Assembly: GCA_945860575.1 (NCBI GenBank) | Contig: CAMAQQ010000015.1 | Location: 1 to 12,604, forward strand | Origin: Ferrithrix thermotolerans DSM 19514 | GTDB taxonomy: Bacteria; Actinomycetota; Acidimicrobiia; Acidimicrobiales; Ilumatobacteraceae | Direction of reading: 5' to 3' | DNA: 12,604 bases | Part shown: positions 1 to 6,658 of the stretch, in pieces | Numbering within the stretch: the stretch's first letter is position 1 | Layout of the letters: the number at the start of each line of letters is the position of its first letter | Translations under genes and position numbers: made by a program | Notes under the pieces: generated by a model | Database searches by the model: none | Seen by the model: only the letters and a program-made list of their open reading frames with translations | Told to the model about the DNA's origin: nothing

Positions 1-347
1 TTTGTCGCGATTTCACCGAGACGCAATGTCTCACTGCGATCGTTGGTGCTCATGTCAATCCAAGTTGCGCCTTTGGCCAAACCACAGAAAATTCCGTTCT
101 CGCCGTCGACCACGGCGTCAATCGCGCGCGGCGATGGCAAACATGTGAACACGACTTCGGAAGCTTGAGCGACTTCTTTGGCATTGTTCGCCCACTTTGC
201 ACCTTTGGCGATTAGCCCATCGCCAAGTGATTTGTTTAGATCGTGAATTGTCACTTTGTGCCCAGCACGAATCAAACTCGCAGCCAAATACACACCAAGG
301 TGTCCGAGTCCGATAAAGCCGCAATTTCGTGGTACTACTTTGCTCAT
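1..347 (-). CDS. 3-hydroxyisobutyrate dehydrogenase-family NAD-binding protein (N-terminal part, cut by window edge)
   Basis: Reading the minus strand from the ATG at 347-345 gives 115 codons without a stop up to the window edge, so the C-terminal catalytic domain is missing. Visible: a Rossmann dinucleotide loop GFIGLGHLG at residues 10-18 (the family usually has GFIGLGxMG), an acidic residue ending the second strand (IHDLN, about 34-38), the TCLPSP segment at 68-73, and the substrate-loop signature DMST at 98-101. Known of the family: NAD(P)-dependent oxidation of beta-hydroxyacids (3-hydroxyisobutyrate, tartronate semialdehyde and relatives) or reduction of the matching semialdehydes; the exact substrate cannot be read from this fragment. 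The start overlaps the stop of the upstream aldehyde dehydrogenase as ATGA, so the two are probably translationally coupled in one operon. The only ribosome-binding hint is a weak TTGGAT about 6 bases upstream. Family call is firm, substrate open. Confidence 0.85.
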   Translation of the reverse strand, partial: MSKVVPRNCGFIGLGHLGVYLAASLIRAGHKVTIHDLNKSLGDGLIAKGAKWANNAKEVAQASEVVFTCLPSPRAIDAVVDGENGIFCGLAKGATWIDMSTNDRSETLRLGEIAT

Positions 348-1840
348 AATTGAATCCAAGTCGTCTTGAGGTTTGTGTATCCCTCAATTGAATACATCGA
401 ACGATCGCGCCCCGTGCCAGATTGTTTAAACCCGCCAAATGGCGTCGTGATCGAACCCTTATCAAAAGTATTCACCCAAACGGTGCCCGAGCGCAACTTG
501 CGCGCAATGCGATGTGCTTTTGTTATGTCACGAGTCCAAATTGATGATGCCAAACCATATTGGGTGTCGTTGGCTACATGAACCGCTTCATCGGCACTTG
601 AAACTGCGACCGAAACCAAAACTGGTCCGAAAATTTCTTCACGTTCAATTCGCATGCCTGGCTTAACATCTCGAAACACAGTTGGTGGGATAAATACTCC
701 ACCTTTAACAGGCTCAACACGATCGCCGCCCGAGAAAACTTTCGCACCTTCTTGTTTGCCAATGTCGATGTAATTAAGCACCCGATCAAACTGAGTCTTG
801 TCAACAATCGTGCCCATCGCCGTCGTCGGGTCATATGGATCGCCCGGTTGAATTGATTTGCCCACGTTTGTGATCTTTTCAAGCAATTCATCTTCAACCG
901 CTTTTTCTACGACAAGTCGTGTACCAGCGTGACAAGTTTGCCCTGAGTTATAAAACACGCCCCATGCAATTGCCGATGCTGCTGCATCAAGGTCCGAGCA
1001 GTCACTCAAAACAATTTGTGGTGTCTTACCACCAAGTTCGAGCGAAACAGATTTGCCATTGCTCTCAGCGGCATATTTCAGAAAATATCTGCCAACTTCT
1101 GTTGAACCCGTAAATGCGAGTTTGTCGACATCCATGTGCCGACCAAGTGCCGCGCCTGCTGTCGGACCAAAACCGGGTACGACATTAAAAACGCCCTCAG
1201 GTAAACCGGCCTGCACACCAAGTTCTGCGAAAAATAGTGCCGATAGCGGCGACTGCTCAGCAGGCTTCAAGACGACCGAGTTGCCACCAGCAAGAGCAGC
1301 GCCAACCTTCCATGAAGAAATAATCAACGGATAGTTCCACGGCACAACTGCGCCCACAACACCGAGAGGTTCTCTTTCGATTAACGCCAAAGCATCGCGA
1401 GGCACCGGTGCAATTTGTCCGTACATCTTGTCGATAGTTTCGGCGAACCACTGCAAATTACTTGCCGCCGATGCCATATCAACATTCACAGAATCACCGA
1501 TTGGCTTGCCAACATCCATTGTTTCAAGCAACGCAAGTTCGTTTACGTTGTCGCGCATCAATTGAGCCCAACGCAACATAATATTTTTACGATCGACTGG
1601 AGCCATTTCACTCCATACACCAGATGTGAATGATTTTCGCGCAGCAGCAACTGCACGATCAATGTCTGCCACATCACCTTCAGCGACATTTGCGGCAACA
1701 GTATTGTCTCGCGGATTAATCGATTCGAAAGTTTTGCCACTCGCGGCGTCTACGAACTTGCCGTCAATAAAAAGTTTGGTGCGGCTAACTTTTTGAGTCG
1801 AGCGCTTTGTCCACTCTTCGCGGCTGAGTAGGTCGGTCAT
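344..1840 (-). CDS. NAD(P)-dependent aldehyde dehydrogenase, PuuC-like
   Basis: A complete 498-residue aldehyde dehydrogenase, the usual length of the family, oxidising an aldehyde to the acid in the cytoplasm. Visible motifs in order: PWNYP around Asn169 (oxyanion Asn), KPAEQSP with Lys192 (cofactor phosphate contact), FTGSTEVG at 243-250, LELGG with general base Glu268, GQTC with catalytic Cys303, EEIFGPV with Glu402 (nicotinamide ribose contact), and a PFGGFKQSG segment near the C terminus. The overall pattern (ELALLETMDVGKP, AETIDKMYG, AEQSPLSAL) resembles from memory gamma-glutamyl-gamma-aminobutyraldehyde dehydrogenase PuuC and related betaine or omega-aldehyde dehydrogenases, so an amine or polyamine-derived aldehyde is a plausible but unproven substrate. 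No other Puu gene is present. The start is supported by a GGAG 7 bases upstream. The TGA stop overlaps the ATG of the dehydrogenase downstream. It is divergent from the sulfotransferase gene. Confidence 0.95.
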   Translation of the reverse strand: MTDLLSREEWTKRSTQKVSRTKLFIDGKFVDAASGKTFESINPRDNTVAANVAEGDVADIDRAVAAARKSFTSGVWSEMAPVDRKNIMLRWAQLMRDNVNELALLETMDVGKPIGDSVNVDMASAASNLQWFAETIDKMYGQIAPVPRDALALIEREPLGVVGAVVPWNYPLIISSWKVGAALAGGNSVVLKPAEQSPLSALFFAELGVQAGLPEGVFNVVPGFGPTAGAALGRHMDVDKLAFTGSTEVGRYFLKYAAESNGKSVSLELGGKTPQIVLSDCSDLDAAASAIAWGVFYNSGQTCHAGTRLVVEKAVEDELLEKITNVGKSIQPGDPYDPTTAMGTIVDKTQFDRVLNYIDIGKQEGAKVFSGGDRVEPVKGGVFIPPTVFRDVKPGMRIEREEIFGPVLVSVAVSSADEAVHVANDTQYGLASSIWTRDITKAHRIARKLRSGTVWVNTFDKGSITTPFGGFKQSGTGRDRSMYSIEGYTNLKTTWIQL

Positions 1841-1847
1841 CTTTTCA

Positions 1848-1870
1848 CTCCATTACTTTCTCGTCTTATA
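1848..1870 (-). promoter_or_regulatory. Ribosome binding site and candidate -10 box for the aldehyde dehydrogenase
   Basis: On the minus strand GGAG (1851-1848) lies 7 bases before the ATG at 1840, the clearest Shine-Dalgarno in the window. A TATAAG hexamer (1870-1865), five of six bases matching TATAAT, lies 24 bases before the ATG. I find no good -35 match at 16-18 bases. The RBS is well supported; the promoter is a guess. The 73-base gap (1841-1913) must also serve the divergent sulfotransferase gene. Confidence 0.4.
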
Positions 1871-1913
1871 GTCAAGCCACGACGCTATCAGTGCGACCTG
1901 CCAGAATATAGCA

Positions 1914-2735
1914 GTGCCAAGTTCACAAGCGAACCAAACAGAGACAACATGTTTGTTGGCAATCGCCTCGGTGCATCGAACTGGATCAACACTTCTATGC
2001 TCGATTCTTCGCGCCACTGGAATGGCTGGAATGCCGATGGAGTACCTGAATATTCATACCAAAAACTTTACGAATTTTCGCAACGAGAATGGTTTGCCGA
2101 CCCTCAACATGCGCGGTCGTGTTGTGGGCGCCGTGAGAAAACTTTCGGGACGTAATGCATGGCGCAACATCAACTATTTTTCTGATGCATCCTGGTGCGC
2201 ATACCTCAATCGTGCGGCCGAGTTGAACACAACCCCAAATGGTGTATTCGGAATCAAAATGCACTGGAATCAATACGACGAACACATGTTGCAACGCGGT
2301 CTAACAGCCGACCATTGGGGTGCGCCAATTAAATGGGTGCGAATATCTCGCGACAACGAAGTGCGCCAAGCAATCTCGTTGGTTCGCGCTGAGCAGTCGA
2401 ACCAATGGAACAGCAACATGTCGGCAACCAACGAACCGGTTTACAACGAGCAAGAAATTGTTGCTGCACTACACACGATTTCAAGTGCGAATAAAAGTTG
2501 GGATCGGTATTTCGCCGAGCACAAGATCGATCCATTGCATCTGACTTACGAGCAATTGACTCGCGAGATGGATGCAACCGTTCGCCAAATAATGGCGCAC
2601 ATCAACACCCCCATTGAGAATGTGCCGGCGCCACAAACAAAACGCCAATCAGATGGGGCAAGCGCGCAATGGGAGCGCCAATTCTTGGATGCCCGACCCG
2701 AATTCAAGGCTCGCGCTGCCACAATAGAACGGTGA
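1914..2735 (+). CDS. Stf0-family sulfotransferase (PAPS-dependent)
   Basis: A 273-residue protein resembling Stf0, the family of mycobacterial trehalose 2-sulfotransferase, which moves a sulfo group from PAPS to a sugar or other hydroxyl. Visible: the N-terminal 5'-phosphosulfate loop HRTGSTLL at 21-28 (usual form PRSGSTLL, so Pro is replaced by His), GMPMEYL at 39-45 with Glu43 at the place of the proposed Stf0 catalytic base, and the 3'-phosphate binding region RISRDNEVRQAISLVRAEQ, typical of Stf0 (R-x-D-x-x-x-Q-A-I/V-S). The acceptor cannot be deduced; no trehalose or sulfolipid gene and no PAPS synthesis gene is in the window. The GTG at 1914 is chosen because an in-frame stop (TAG 1909-1911) lies just upstream and the next starts, TTG near 1950, would remove much of the first strand. 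No Shine-Dalgarno is seen. The stop overlaps the menB start as GTGA, so the two are probably coupled. Confidence 0.85.
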   Translation: MPSSQANQTETTCLLAIASVHRTGSTLLCSILRATGMAGMPMEYLNIHTKNFTNFRNENGLPTLNMRGRVVGAVRKLSGRNAWRNINYFSDASWCAYLNRAAELNTTPNGVFGIKMHWNQYDEHMLQRGLTADHWGAPIKWVRISRDNEVRQAISLVRAEQSNQWNSNMSATNEPVYNEQEIVAALHTISSANKSWDRYFAEHKIDPLHLTYEQLTREMDATVRQIMAHINTPIENVPAPQTKRQSDGASAQWERQFLDARPEFKARAATIER

Positions 2736-3634
2736 GCGTTTCAACTATTTTCGACCCAACCCAGTGGTCAGAAGTTCAAGGGTTTTCATTTCGCGATATC
2801 ACATATCACCGCGCGAAAAATCAGGGAACGATACGAGTTGCATTCAACCGTCCAGAAGTTCGAAATGCATTTAGACCCAGCACGGTTGACGAGTTATATC
2901 GCGCACTTGACCACGCTCGACAAACAACAGATGTTGGATGTGTTTTATTAACCGGCAACGGCCCTTCACCTAAAGATGGTGGATGGGCGTTTTGCAGTGG
3001 AGGCGATCAGCGGATTCGTGGCACCGATGGCTATAAATACGAAGATGGCGACGCTGACGAAAATAAAAATAGCGCAAGCACCGGACGATTGCACATACTT
3101 GAAGTTCAGCGATTGATTCGATTCATGCCAAAGATTGTTATCTGCGTCGTGCCGGGTTGGGCTGCAGGTGGCGGACACAGTTTGCATGTTGTCAGCGATT
3201 TAACTTTGGCCAGCAAAGAACACGCACGATTCAAACAAACCGACGCCGATGTCGCAAGTTTCGACGGCGGTTTTGGTTCGGCTTATCTTGCCCGACAGGT
3301 CGGGCAAAAGTTTGCACGCGAAATTTTCTTTCTTGGACGTGAATATTCTGCAGATGATGCACACGCAATGGGAATGGTGAACGCAGTCGTCGATCACGCC
3401 GACCTCGAAAAAGTCGCACTTGAATGGGCAAAAGAAATTAATGCAAAAAGTCCGATGGCTCAGCGAATGCTCAAGTTCGCATTTAATGCAATCGATGATG
3501 GTCTGGTTGGTCAACAAATATTTGCCGGTGAGGCAACTCGACTTGCATACATGACCAGTGAAGCAACTGAAGGCCGTGATTCGTTTCTTGAAAAACGCGA
3601 GGCTGACTGGTCAGAATATCCCTGGCATTTTTAA
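2732..3634 (+). CDS. menB: 1,4-dihydroxy-2-naphthoyl-CoA synthase (MenB), type II
   Basis: MenB closes the second ring of menaquinone by an intramolecular Claisen-type condensation of o-succinylbenzoyl-CoA. The 300-residue product matches the actinobacterial MenB pattern almost throughout: GPSPKDGGWAFCSGGDQR (77-94), PGWAAGGGHSLHVV (141-154), FKQTDADVASFDGGFGSAYL (167-186), and LAYMTSEATEGRD (271-283). Asp171, Asp178 and Tyr273 sit a constant 14 residues before M. tuberculosis Asp185, Asp192 and Tyr287. Asp171 in place of the E. coli Gly156 marks the bicarbonate-independent (type II) class. The GTG at 2732 is chosen because the protein then begins at the usual length and its start forms a 4-base GTGA overlap with the sulfotransferase stop. 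An in-frame ATG at 2669 would add 21 residues lying inside the sulfotransferase gene. No Shine-Dalgarno is seen, which fits translational coupling. No other men gene is in the window. Confidence 0.96.
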   Translation: MSVSTIFDPTQWSEVQGFSFRDITYHRAKNQGTIRVAFNRPEVRNAFRPSTVDELYRALDHARQTTDVGCVLLTGNGPSPKDGGWAFCSGGDQRIRGTDGYKYEDGDADENKNSASTGRLHILEVQRLIRFMPKIVICVVPGWAAGGGHSLHVVSDLTLASKEHARFKQTDADVASFDGGFGSAYLARQVGQKFAREIFFLGREYSADDAHAMGMVNAVVDHADLEKVALEWAKEINAKSPMAQRMLKFAFNAIDDGLVGQQIFAGEATRLAYMTSEATEGRDSFLEKREADWSEYPWHF

Positions 3635-3650
3635 TCTTGCGATTTATATT
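3622..3650 (+). promoter_or_regulatory. Candidate promoter for a leaderless methyltransferase mRNA
   Basis: CTGGCA (3622-3627; four of six bases match TTGACA) is followed after exactly 17 bases by TATATT (3645-3650; five of six match TATAAT). The -10 box ends 8 bases before the ATG at 3659, so a transcript would start at or within a base or two of that ATG. There is no Shine-Dalgarno. Leaderless genes are common in Actinobacteria, which makes this reading plausible. The -35 box lies inside the end of menB. Inference from motif and spacing only. Confidence 0.4.
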
Positions 3651-3659
3651 TTGTCGCAA
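3637..3659 (+). repeat. Perfect 6-base inverted repeat around the -10 box
   Basis: TTGCGA (3637-3642) and TCGCAA (3654-3659) are exact reverse complements separated by 11 A/T-rich bases that contain the TATATT box. The right arm reaches the first base of the methyltransferase ATG. It could be an operator or a weak hairpin after menB; there is no clear U-tract after it, and a 6-base arm pair can arise by chance. Confidence 0.35.
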
Positions 3660-4462
3660 TGATCATAACGATTTCTTCTAGTAAAGACCCGCGGCTCGAC
3701 CCGCTGCGACTTGGAGAACGACAACTTACGACAATCGCACAACGGAGATCGACTTTGGCTGCGGGTCGATTTATCGCAGAAGGTGACTTGGTTGTTGCCC
3801 GTGCACTCGCAGCCGGTTATAAACCAGAGGTTGTGCTGTGTGATGGTGAACTAGCCGAGCGATTTGCCGCAGATATCACGGCCCTTGGTGGCGATTGTTT
3901 GACGGCCGACATTGACATTCGTCGTGACGCAACAGGCCTCGGAGTGCCGCTTAGTGCACTCGGTGTATTTTTTAGACCGCCTCCGTTGACGCAAGACGAA
4001 GTACTCAACTCGGCGAAACGAATTATCATCGCTGAGGCCGTCGACAATCCGAGCAACATCGGTGCGATCGTGCGATGTGCAACTGGTTTGGGCTGGGATG
4101 GTTTGATCTGTGATACGACTAGTGCCGACCCGTTATCGCGACGTGCACTTCGAGTTTCAATGGGTGCGGCATTTAATTTTCGGTTTGCACGAAGCAACAA
4201 CATCGCCGAAACTTTACAAAATTTGAATCAACGCGGATTCGCGGTGTTTGCACTAACGCCAAACAACTCGGCCACTGCTTTATCCAAAGTGAATCTCGAA
4301 TCAGATGCACCACGAGCACTTGTATTCGGCTCTGAGCGTGCCGGTCTTAGCGCCGAAGCATTGGCAAGTGCCAACTATCAAGTGCGAATCGAAATGAACC
4401 CGGCGATTGACTCGCTCAATGTCGCAGCCGCCGCGGCGATTGCTTGTTACGCGCTTCGCTAG
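3659..4462 (+). CDS. SpoU/TrmH-family RNA 2'-O-ribose methyltransferase
   Basis: A 267-residue SPOUT enzyme that would transfer methyl from S-adenosylmethionine to a ribose 2'-OH in rRNA or tRNA. The N-terminal part (about 20-105) resembles the SpoU substrate-binding domain (RR, then GRFIAEGDLVV at 36-46). The C-terminal knot domain carries all three family motifs: motif 1 EAVDNPSNIGAIVRC (126-140) with the conserved Asn133 and catalytic-type Arg139; motif 2 LVFGSERAGL (221-230) with Glu226; and motif 3 MNPAIDSLNVAAA (246-258) with Ser252, Leu253 and Asn254. A two-domain protein of this size resembles 23S rRNA methyltransferases of the RlmB/TsnR type more than the short tRNA TrmH/TrmL, but the target base cannot be told from sequence. 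It follows menB after 24 bases and may be read from the sulfotransferase-menB transcript, its own leaderless promoter, or both. It ends 6 bases from the convergent globin gene. Confidence 0.93.
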   Translation: MIITISSSKDPRLDPLRLGERQLTTIAQRRSTLAAGRFIAEGDLVVARALAAGYKPEVVLCDGELAERFAADITALGGDCLTADIDIRRDATGLGVPLSALGVFFRPPPLTQDEVLNSAKRIIIAEAVDNPSNIGAIVRCATGLGWDGLICDTTSADPLSRRALRVSMGAAFNFRFARSNNIAETLQNLNQRGFAVFALTPNNSATALSKVNLESDAPRALVFGSERAGLSAEALASANYQVRIEMNPAIDSLNVAAAAAIACYALR

Positions 4463-4476
4463 TTTGTGTCAGCGCG
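4450..4476. terminator. Possible weak bidirectional hairpin between convergent genes
   Basis: CGCGCT (4450-4455) can pair with AGCGCG (4471-4476) around a 15-base loop, spanning the stop codons of the methyltransferase (4460-4462) and the globin (4469-4471). The stem is G+C-rich but short, and neither side has a good U-tract. It is the only candidate end signal at this convergent junction; treat as weak. Confidence 0.2.
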
Positions 4477-4930
4477 GATAATCGGCAGAAGAAATTGGTA
4501 ACCCTGTGTCGTTTCGCAGGTGCTCGGCAGCCTTGACAAAATAATCCGTGAGTTCTTGGCGAATTAAATCATCTTGAGACAACTCGTTGACTGCACCCAA
4601 CATGTGCAACAGCCATTGATCGCGTTCTACCGGCCCGATTCGAAATGGCATGTGCCGCATTCGTAATTTTGGATCACCGCGGTTTTCATTAAACATCGGC
4701 GGCCCTCCCCAATATTGGGCGAGAAACCAAGTTAAGTGCAGTCGAGCCTTCTCTAAATCATTTGGCTCAGCGTATAAAACTATTAAAACTGGGTCAACAG
4801 CGACGCCTTGATAGAACCGATCAACAAGCCGTTCAAAGAATGGCAGTCCTCCAACACGCTCAAATAGCGAGTTACTTGAACTCAGGATCTTGCCATTCTG
4901 GAAAAATCTCCGGCATATCAGTTGACACAT
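4469..4930 (-). CDS. glbO: Group II truncated haemoglobin (GlbO/trHbO type)
   Basis: A small haem protein of the 2-over-2 globin fold, group II, that binds O2 and reacts with oxidants or NO in actinobacteria. Numbered from the ATG at 4930, key residues are Tyr40 (B10), Tyr53 (CD1), the proximal His93 in LRMRH (F8) and Trp106 (G8). Offsets to M. tuberculosis GlbO are 17 before and 18 after a one-residue insertion near 54-57, so the globin core is intact. QYWGGP at 72-77 is typical. The usual GHPRLRMRH segment reads GDPKLRMRH, changing a His that is not the haem ligand. The start is uncertain: homology begins at LFERVGG (22-28) and the only ATG lies 59 bases inside the upstream crotonase gene, in another frame. 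A CTG at 4885 would give MSSSNSLFERVGG, a more usual N terminus, with 14 bases of overlap. Likely co-transcribed with the crotonase. Confidence 0.9.
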   Translation of the reverse strand: MCQLICRRFFQNGKILSSSNSLFERVGGLPFFERLVDRFYQGVAVDPVLIVLYAEPNDLEKARLHLTWFLAQYWGGPPMFNENRGDPKLRMRHMPFRIGPVERDQWLLHMLGAVNELSQDDLIRQELTDYFVKAAEHLRNDTGLPISSADYPR

Positions 4931-5744
4931 TCATCGTGAAATTGGCGGCGCGCTTTTCTAGAAAACTGGTCACTCCTTCGCGCGCATCGGCAGAACTTCC
5001 GCGCTGCATGATGCCTCGTGATTCTGCGCGATGGGCTTCCATTGGGTGCGATGCGCCGAGCATTCTCCATAACATTTGTCGCGACATCGAAACAGAAACA
5101 GGCGCTGTGTTAATGGCAATCTCAGATGCAATCGCACGAGCGGCTGAAAGCAAATCTTCCGGGGCGTGAACACTTCGCACCAGACCAGATTCTTTGGCCT
5201 CATCTGGGCCAACCATTCGTCCGGTAAAAACCCACTCAGTTGCTCTAGAGATTCCTACAACACGGGGCAAAAACCAGGATGAGCAGGCTTCTGTGACGAT
5301 GCCGCGACGCGTAAATACGAAACCAAATTTTGATGTGTTGCTAGCCAAACGAATATCCATCGGCAAAGTCATTGTCACACCTACTCCCACTGCTGGGCCA
5401 TTGATTGCGCCAATAACGGGTTTTTTGCTGTTGAAGATTCGTAGCGAAACCAGTCCACCGCCATCGCGCGGTACTCCACGCACACCTTGCACGTCACTGC
5501 CCCCACGGCTGAAAGTTTCGCCACCAGACGAGAGATCGGCTCCCGCACAAAATGCACGACCAGCACCAGTGACTATCACCGCGCGAACATCATCATTTGC
5601 ATCGGTCAAATCAAAAGCGGCAATGATTTCGTGCAACATCTTGTTCGTAAAAGCATTCAATTTTTCTGGACGGTTGAGAGTGATCGTCGCAATGTTCTCG
5701 CTGATACCCAGTTCAATTTGCGAAAATTCGTGATTGTCTGACAT
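4872..5744 (-). CDS. Enoyl-CoA hydratase/isomerase (crotonase) family protein
   Basis: A 290-residue crotonase-fold protein acting on an acyl-CoA thioester. Visible: TLNRPEKLNAF (22-32), the first oxyanion-hole segment AFCAGADLSSG (64-74), the second oxyanion segment AINGPAVGVGVT (113-124), the trimer-core stretch MDIRLAS (129-135), and RRGIVTEACSSWFLPRVVG (146-164). Of the two catalytic glutamates of rat hydratase, the one equivalent to Glu164 is present (Glu152), while the Glu144 position aligns with Thr124. This single-glutamate pattern occurs in isomerases and other non-hydratase crotonases, so plain hydratase activity is uncertain. There is a C-terminal tail (NVSTDMPEIFPEWQDPEFK). The gene starts 8 bases after the ftsX stop with no clear Shine-Dalgarno, and its 3' end overlaps the globin frame. 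It is probably the distal part of the ftsEX transcript. The substrate is unknown. Confidence 0.9.
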   Translation of the reverse strand: MSDNHEFSQIELGISENIATITLNRPEKLNAFTNKMLHEIIAAFDLTDANDDVRAVIVTGAGRAFCAGADLSSGGETFSRGGSDVQGVRGVPRDGGGLVSLRIFNSKKPVIGAINGPAVGVGVTMTLPMDIRLASNTSKFGFVFTRRGIVTEACSSWFLPRVVGISRATEWVFTGRMVGPDEAKESGLVRSVHAPEDLLSAARAIASEIAINTAPVSVSMSRQMLWRMLGASHPMEAHRAESRGIMQRGSSADAREGVTSFLEKRAANFTMNVSTDMPEIFPEWQDPEFK

Positions 5745-5752
5745 GCAGTTAG

Positions 5753-6658
5753 TTAAACATCAAGAAAGCGCGTTGCCGCAATCGCCGAACCTACGGCACC
5801 AACTACCGCACCAATACCCAACAAAATCAGCATCACCGATGTCAAATAACTATTGGGCACGATCAGCGAACTGATGCCGGTGCCCGGTTTGAAACCTGCA
5901 ACGCCACTCGACCACGCAGAGTTCAATGCCCACAATCCGCCACATGACACGACGCCACCCAGCAAACCTTGCAACAACCCTTCCAACATAAATGGAACAC
6001 GAATAAACCAGTTTGTTGCGCCAACGAGTTTCATCACTTCAATTTCTCGACGGCGAGCGAACATCGCAGTTCGAATCGTGTTCCAGATCAATCCGACTGC
6101 GACGACCAGAAGAACCAGCGACATCACGAGAGTCACAACCCGAATGAAATTTGAAAGCGTTGAGATCACCTGAAACTCATCTTCTGCCAGGGCCACTGCT
6201 TCAACCCCAGGAAGCGTGCGATATTGATCGCTAAGCGAACGAACGAGCATCGGATCGTCAGAAAGTGGCACAACTTTAAATTGTGTTGGAATCGATTCAG
6301 GGGTCAGAAGGCTGAGCGTTACCGGGTCTCCGACAAAAATACGCTTGGCTTCTTCGTAACTCTCAACTTTGTTGAGATACGTCAATTTGTTGACATCAAT
6401 AATGGTCGGTGAGGCTCTGAGCACCGAATCAATCAAAGTGATTTGTTCAGCCGAGGCGTCACTACGAACGAACACGATCATCTCTACGTCACCGCGCCAT
6501 TGAACCAGCAAATTCTCGAATGCTCTTTGAATTAAAAAAGTTGTACCAACGAGCAAAAGTGAAACAGCCGAAGTCAAAATAGCGGCCGCCGTGAGAGTTA
6601 GATTGCGTCTGAAACTCGCCCACGTTTCGCGCACTGCATAACCGATTCGTGAAAACAT
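5753..6658 (-). CDS. ftsX: Cell-division membrane protein FtsX
   Basis: FtsX is the membrane half of the FtsEX complex, which sits at the division septum and passes ATPase-driven changes to cell-wall hydrolases outside the cell. The 301-residue protein has the FtsX topology: a short cytoplasmic start (RIGYAVRETWASFRRN), membrane segment 1 at about 22-43, an extracellular domain at about 45-170 (where hydrolase partners bind), then three membrane segments at about 171-192, 222-246 and 272-297. The cytoplasmic stretch RRREIEVMKLVGAT (202-215) is the strongly conserved FtsX-type loop that contacts FtsE. The ATG follows the ftsE stop with no gap (TAAATG), so the two are surely coupled. The next gene begins 8 bases after its stop and is a crotonase rather than a peptidoglycan hydrolase; no hydrolase partner gene is in the window. 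Confidence 0.95.
   Translation of the reverse strand: MFSRIGYAVRETWASFRRNLTLTAAAILTSAVSLLLVGTTFLIQRAFENLLVQWRGDVEMIVFVRSDASAEQITLIDSVLRASPTIIDVNKLTYLNKVESYEEAKRIFVGDPVTLSLLTPESIPTQFKVVPLSDDPMLVRSLSDQYRTLPGVEAVALAEDEFQVISTLSNFIRVVTLVMSLVLLVVAVGLIWNTIRTAMFARRREIEVMKLVGATNWFIRVPFMLEGLLQGLLGGVVSCGGLWALNSAWSSGVAGFKPGTGISSLIVPNSYLTSVMLILLGIGAVVGAVGSAIAATRFLDV

Noticed and set aside
2669..2731. Longer MenB start at the ATG at 2669
   Set aside because: The extra 21 residues overlap the sulfotransferase C terminus and match no part of MenB; the GTG at 2732 gives the normal length and a GTGA junction.
3817..4203. Open frame of 128 codons on the minus strand
   Set aside because: Antisense to the SpoU/TrmH methyltransferase, whose motifs cover the same bases.
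5194..5733. Open frame of 179 codons on the plus strand
   Set aside because: It lies wholly antisense to the crotonase gene, has a Pro/Thr/Ser-rich composition without recognisable motifs, and is a shadow of that gene.
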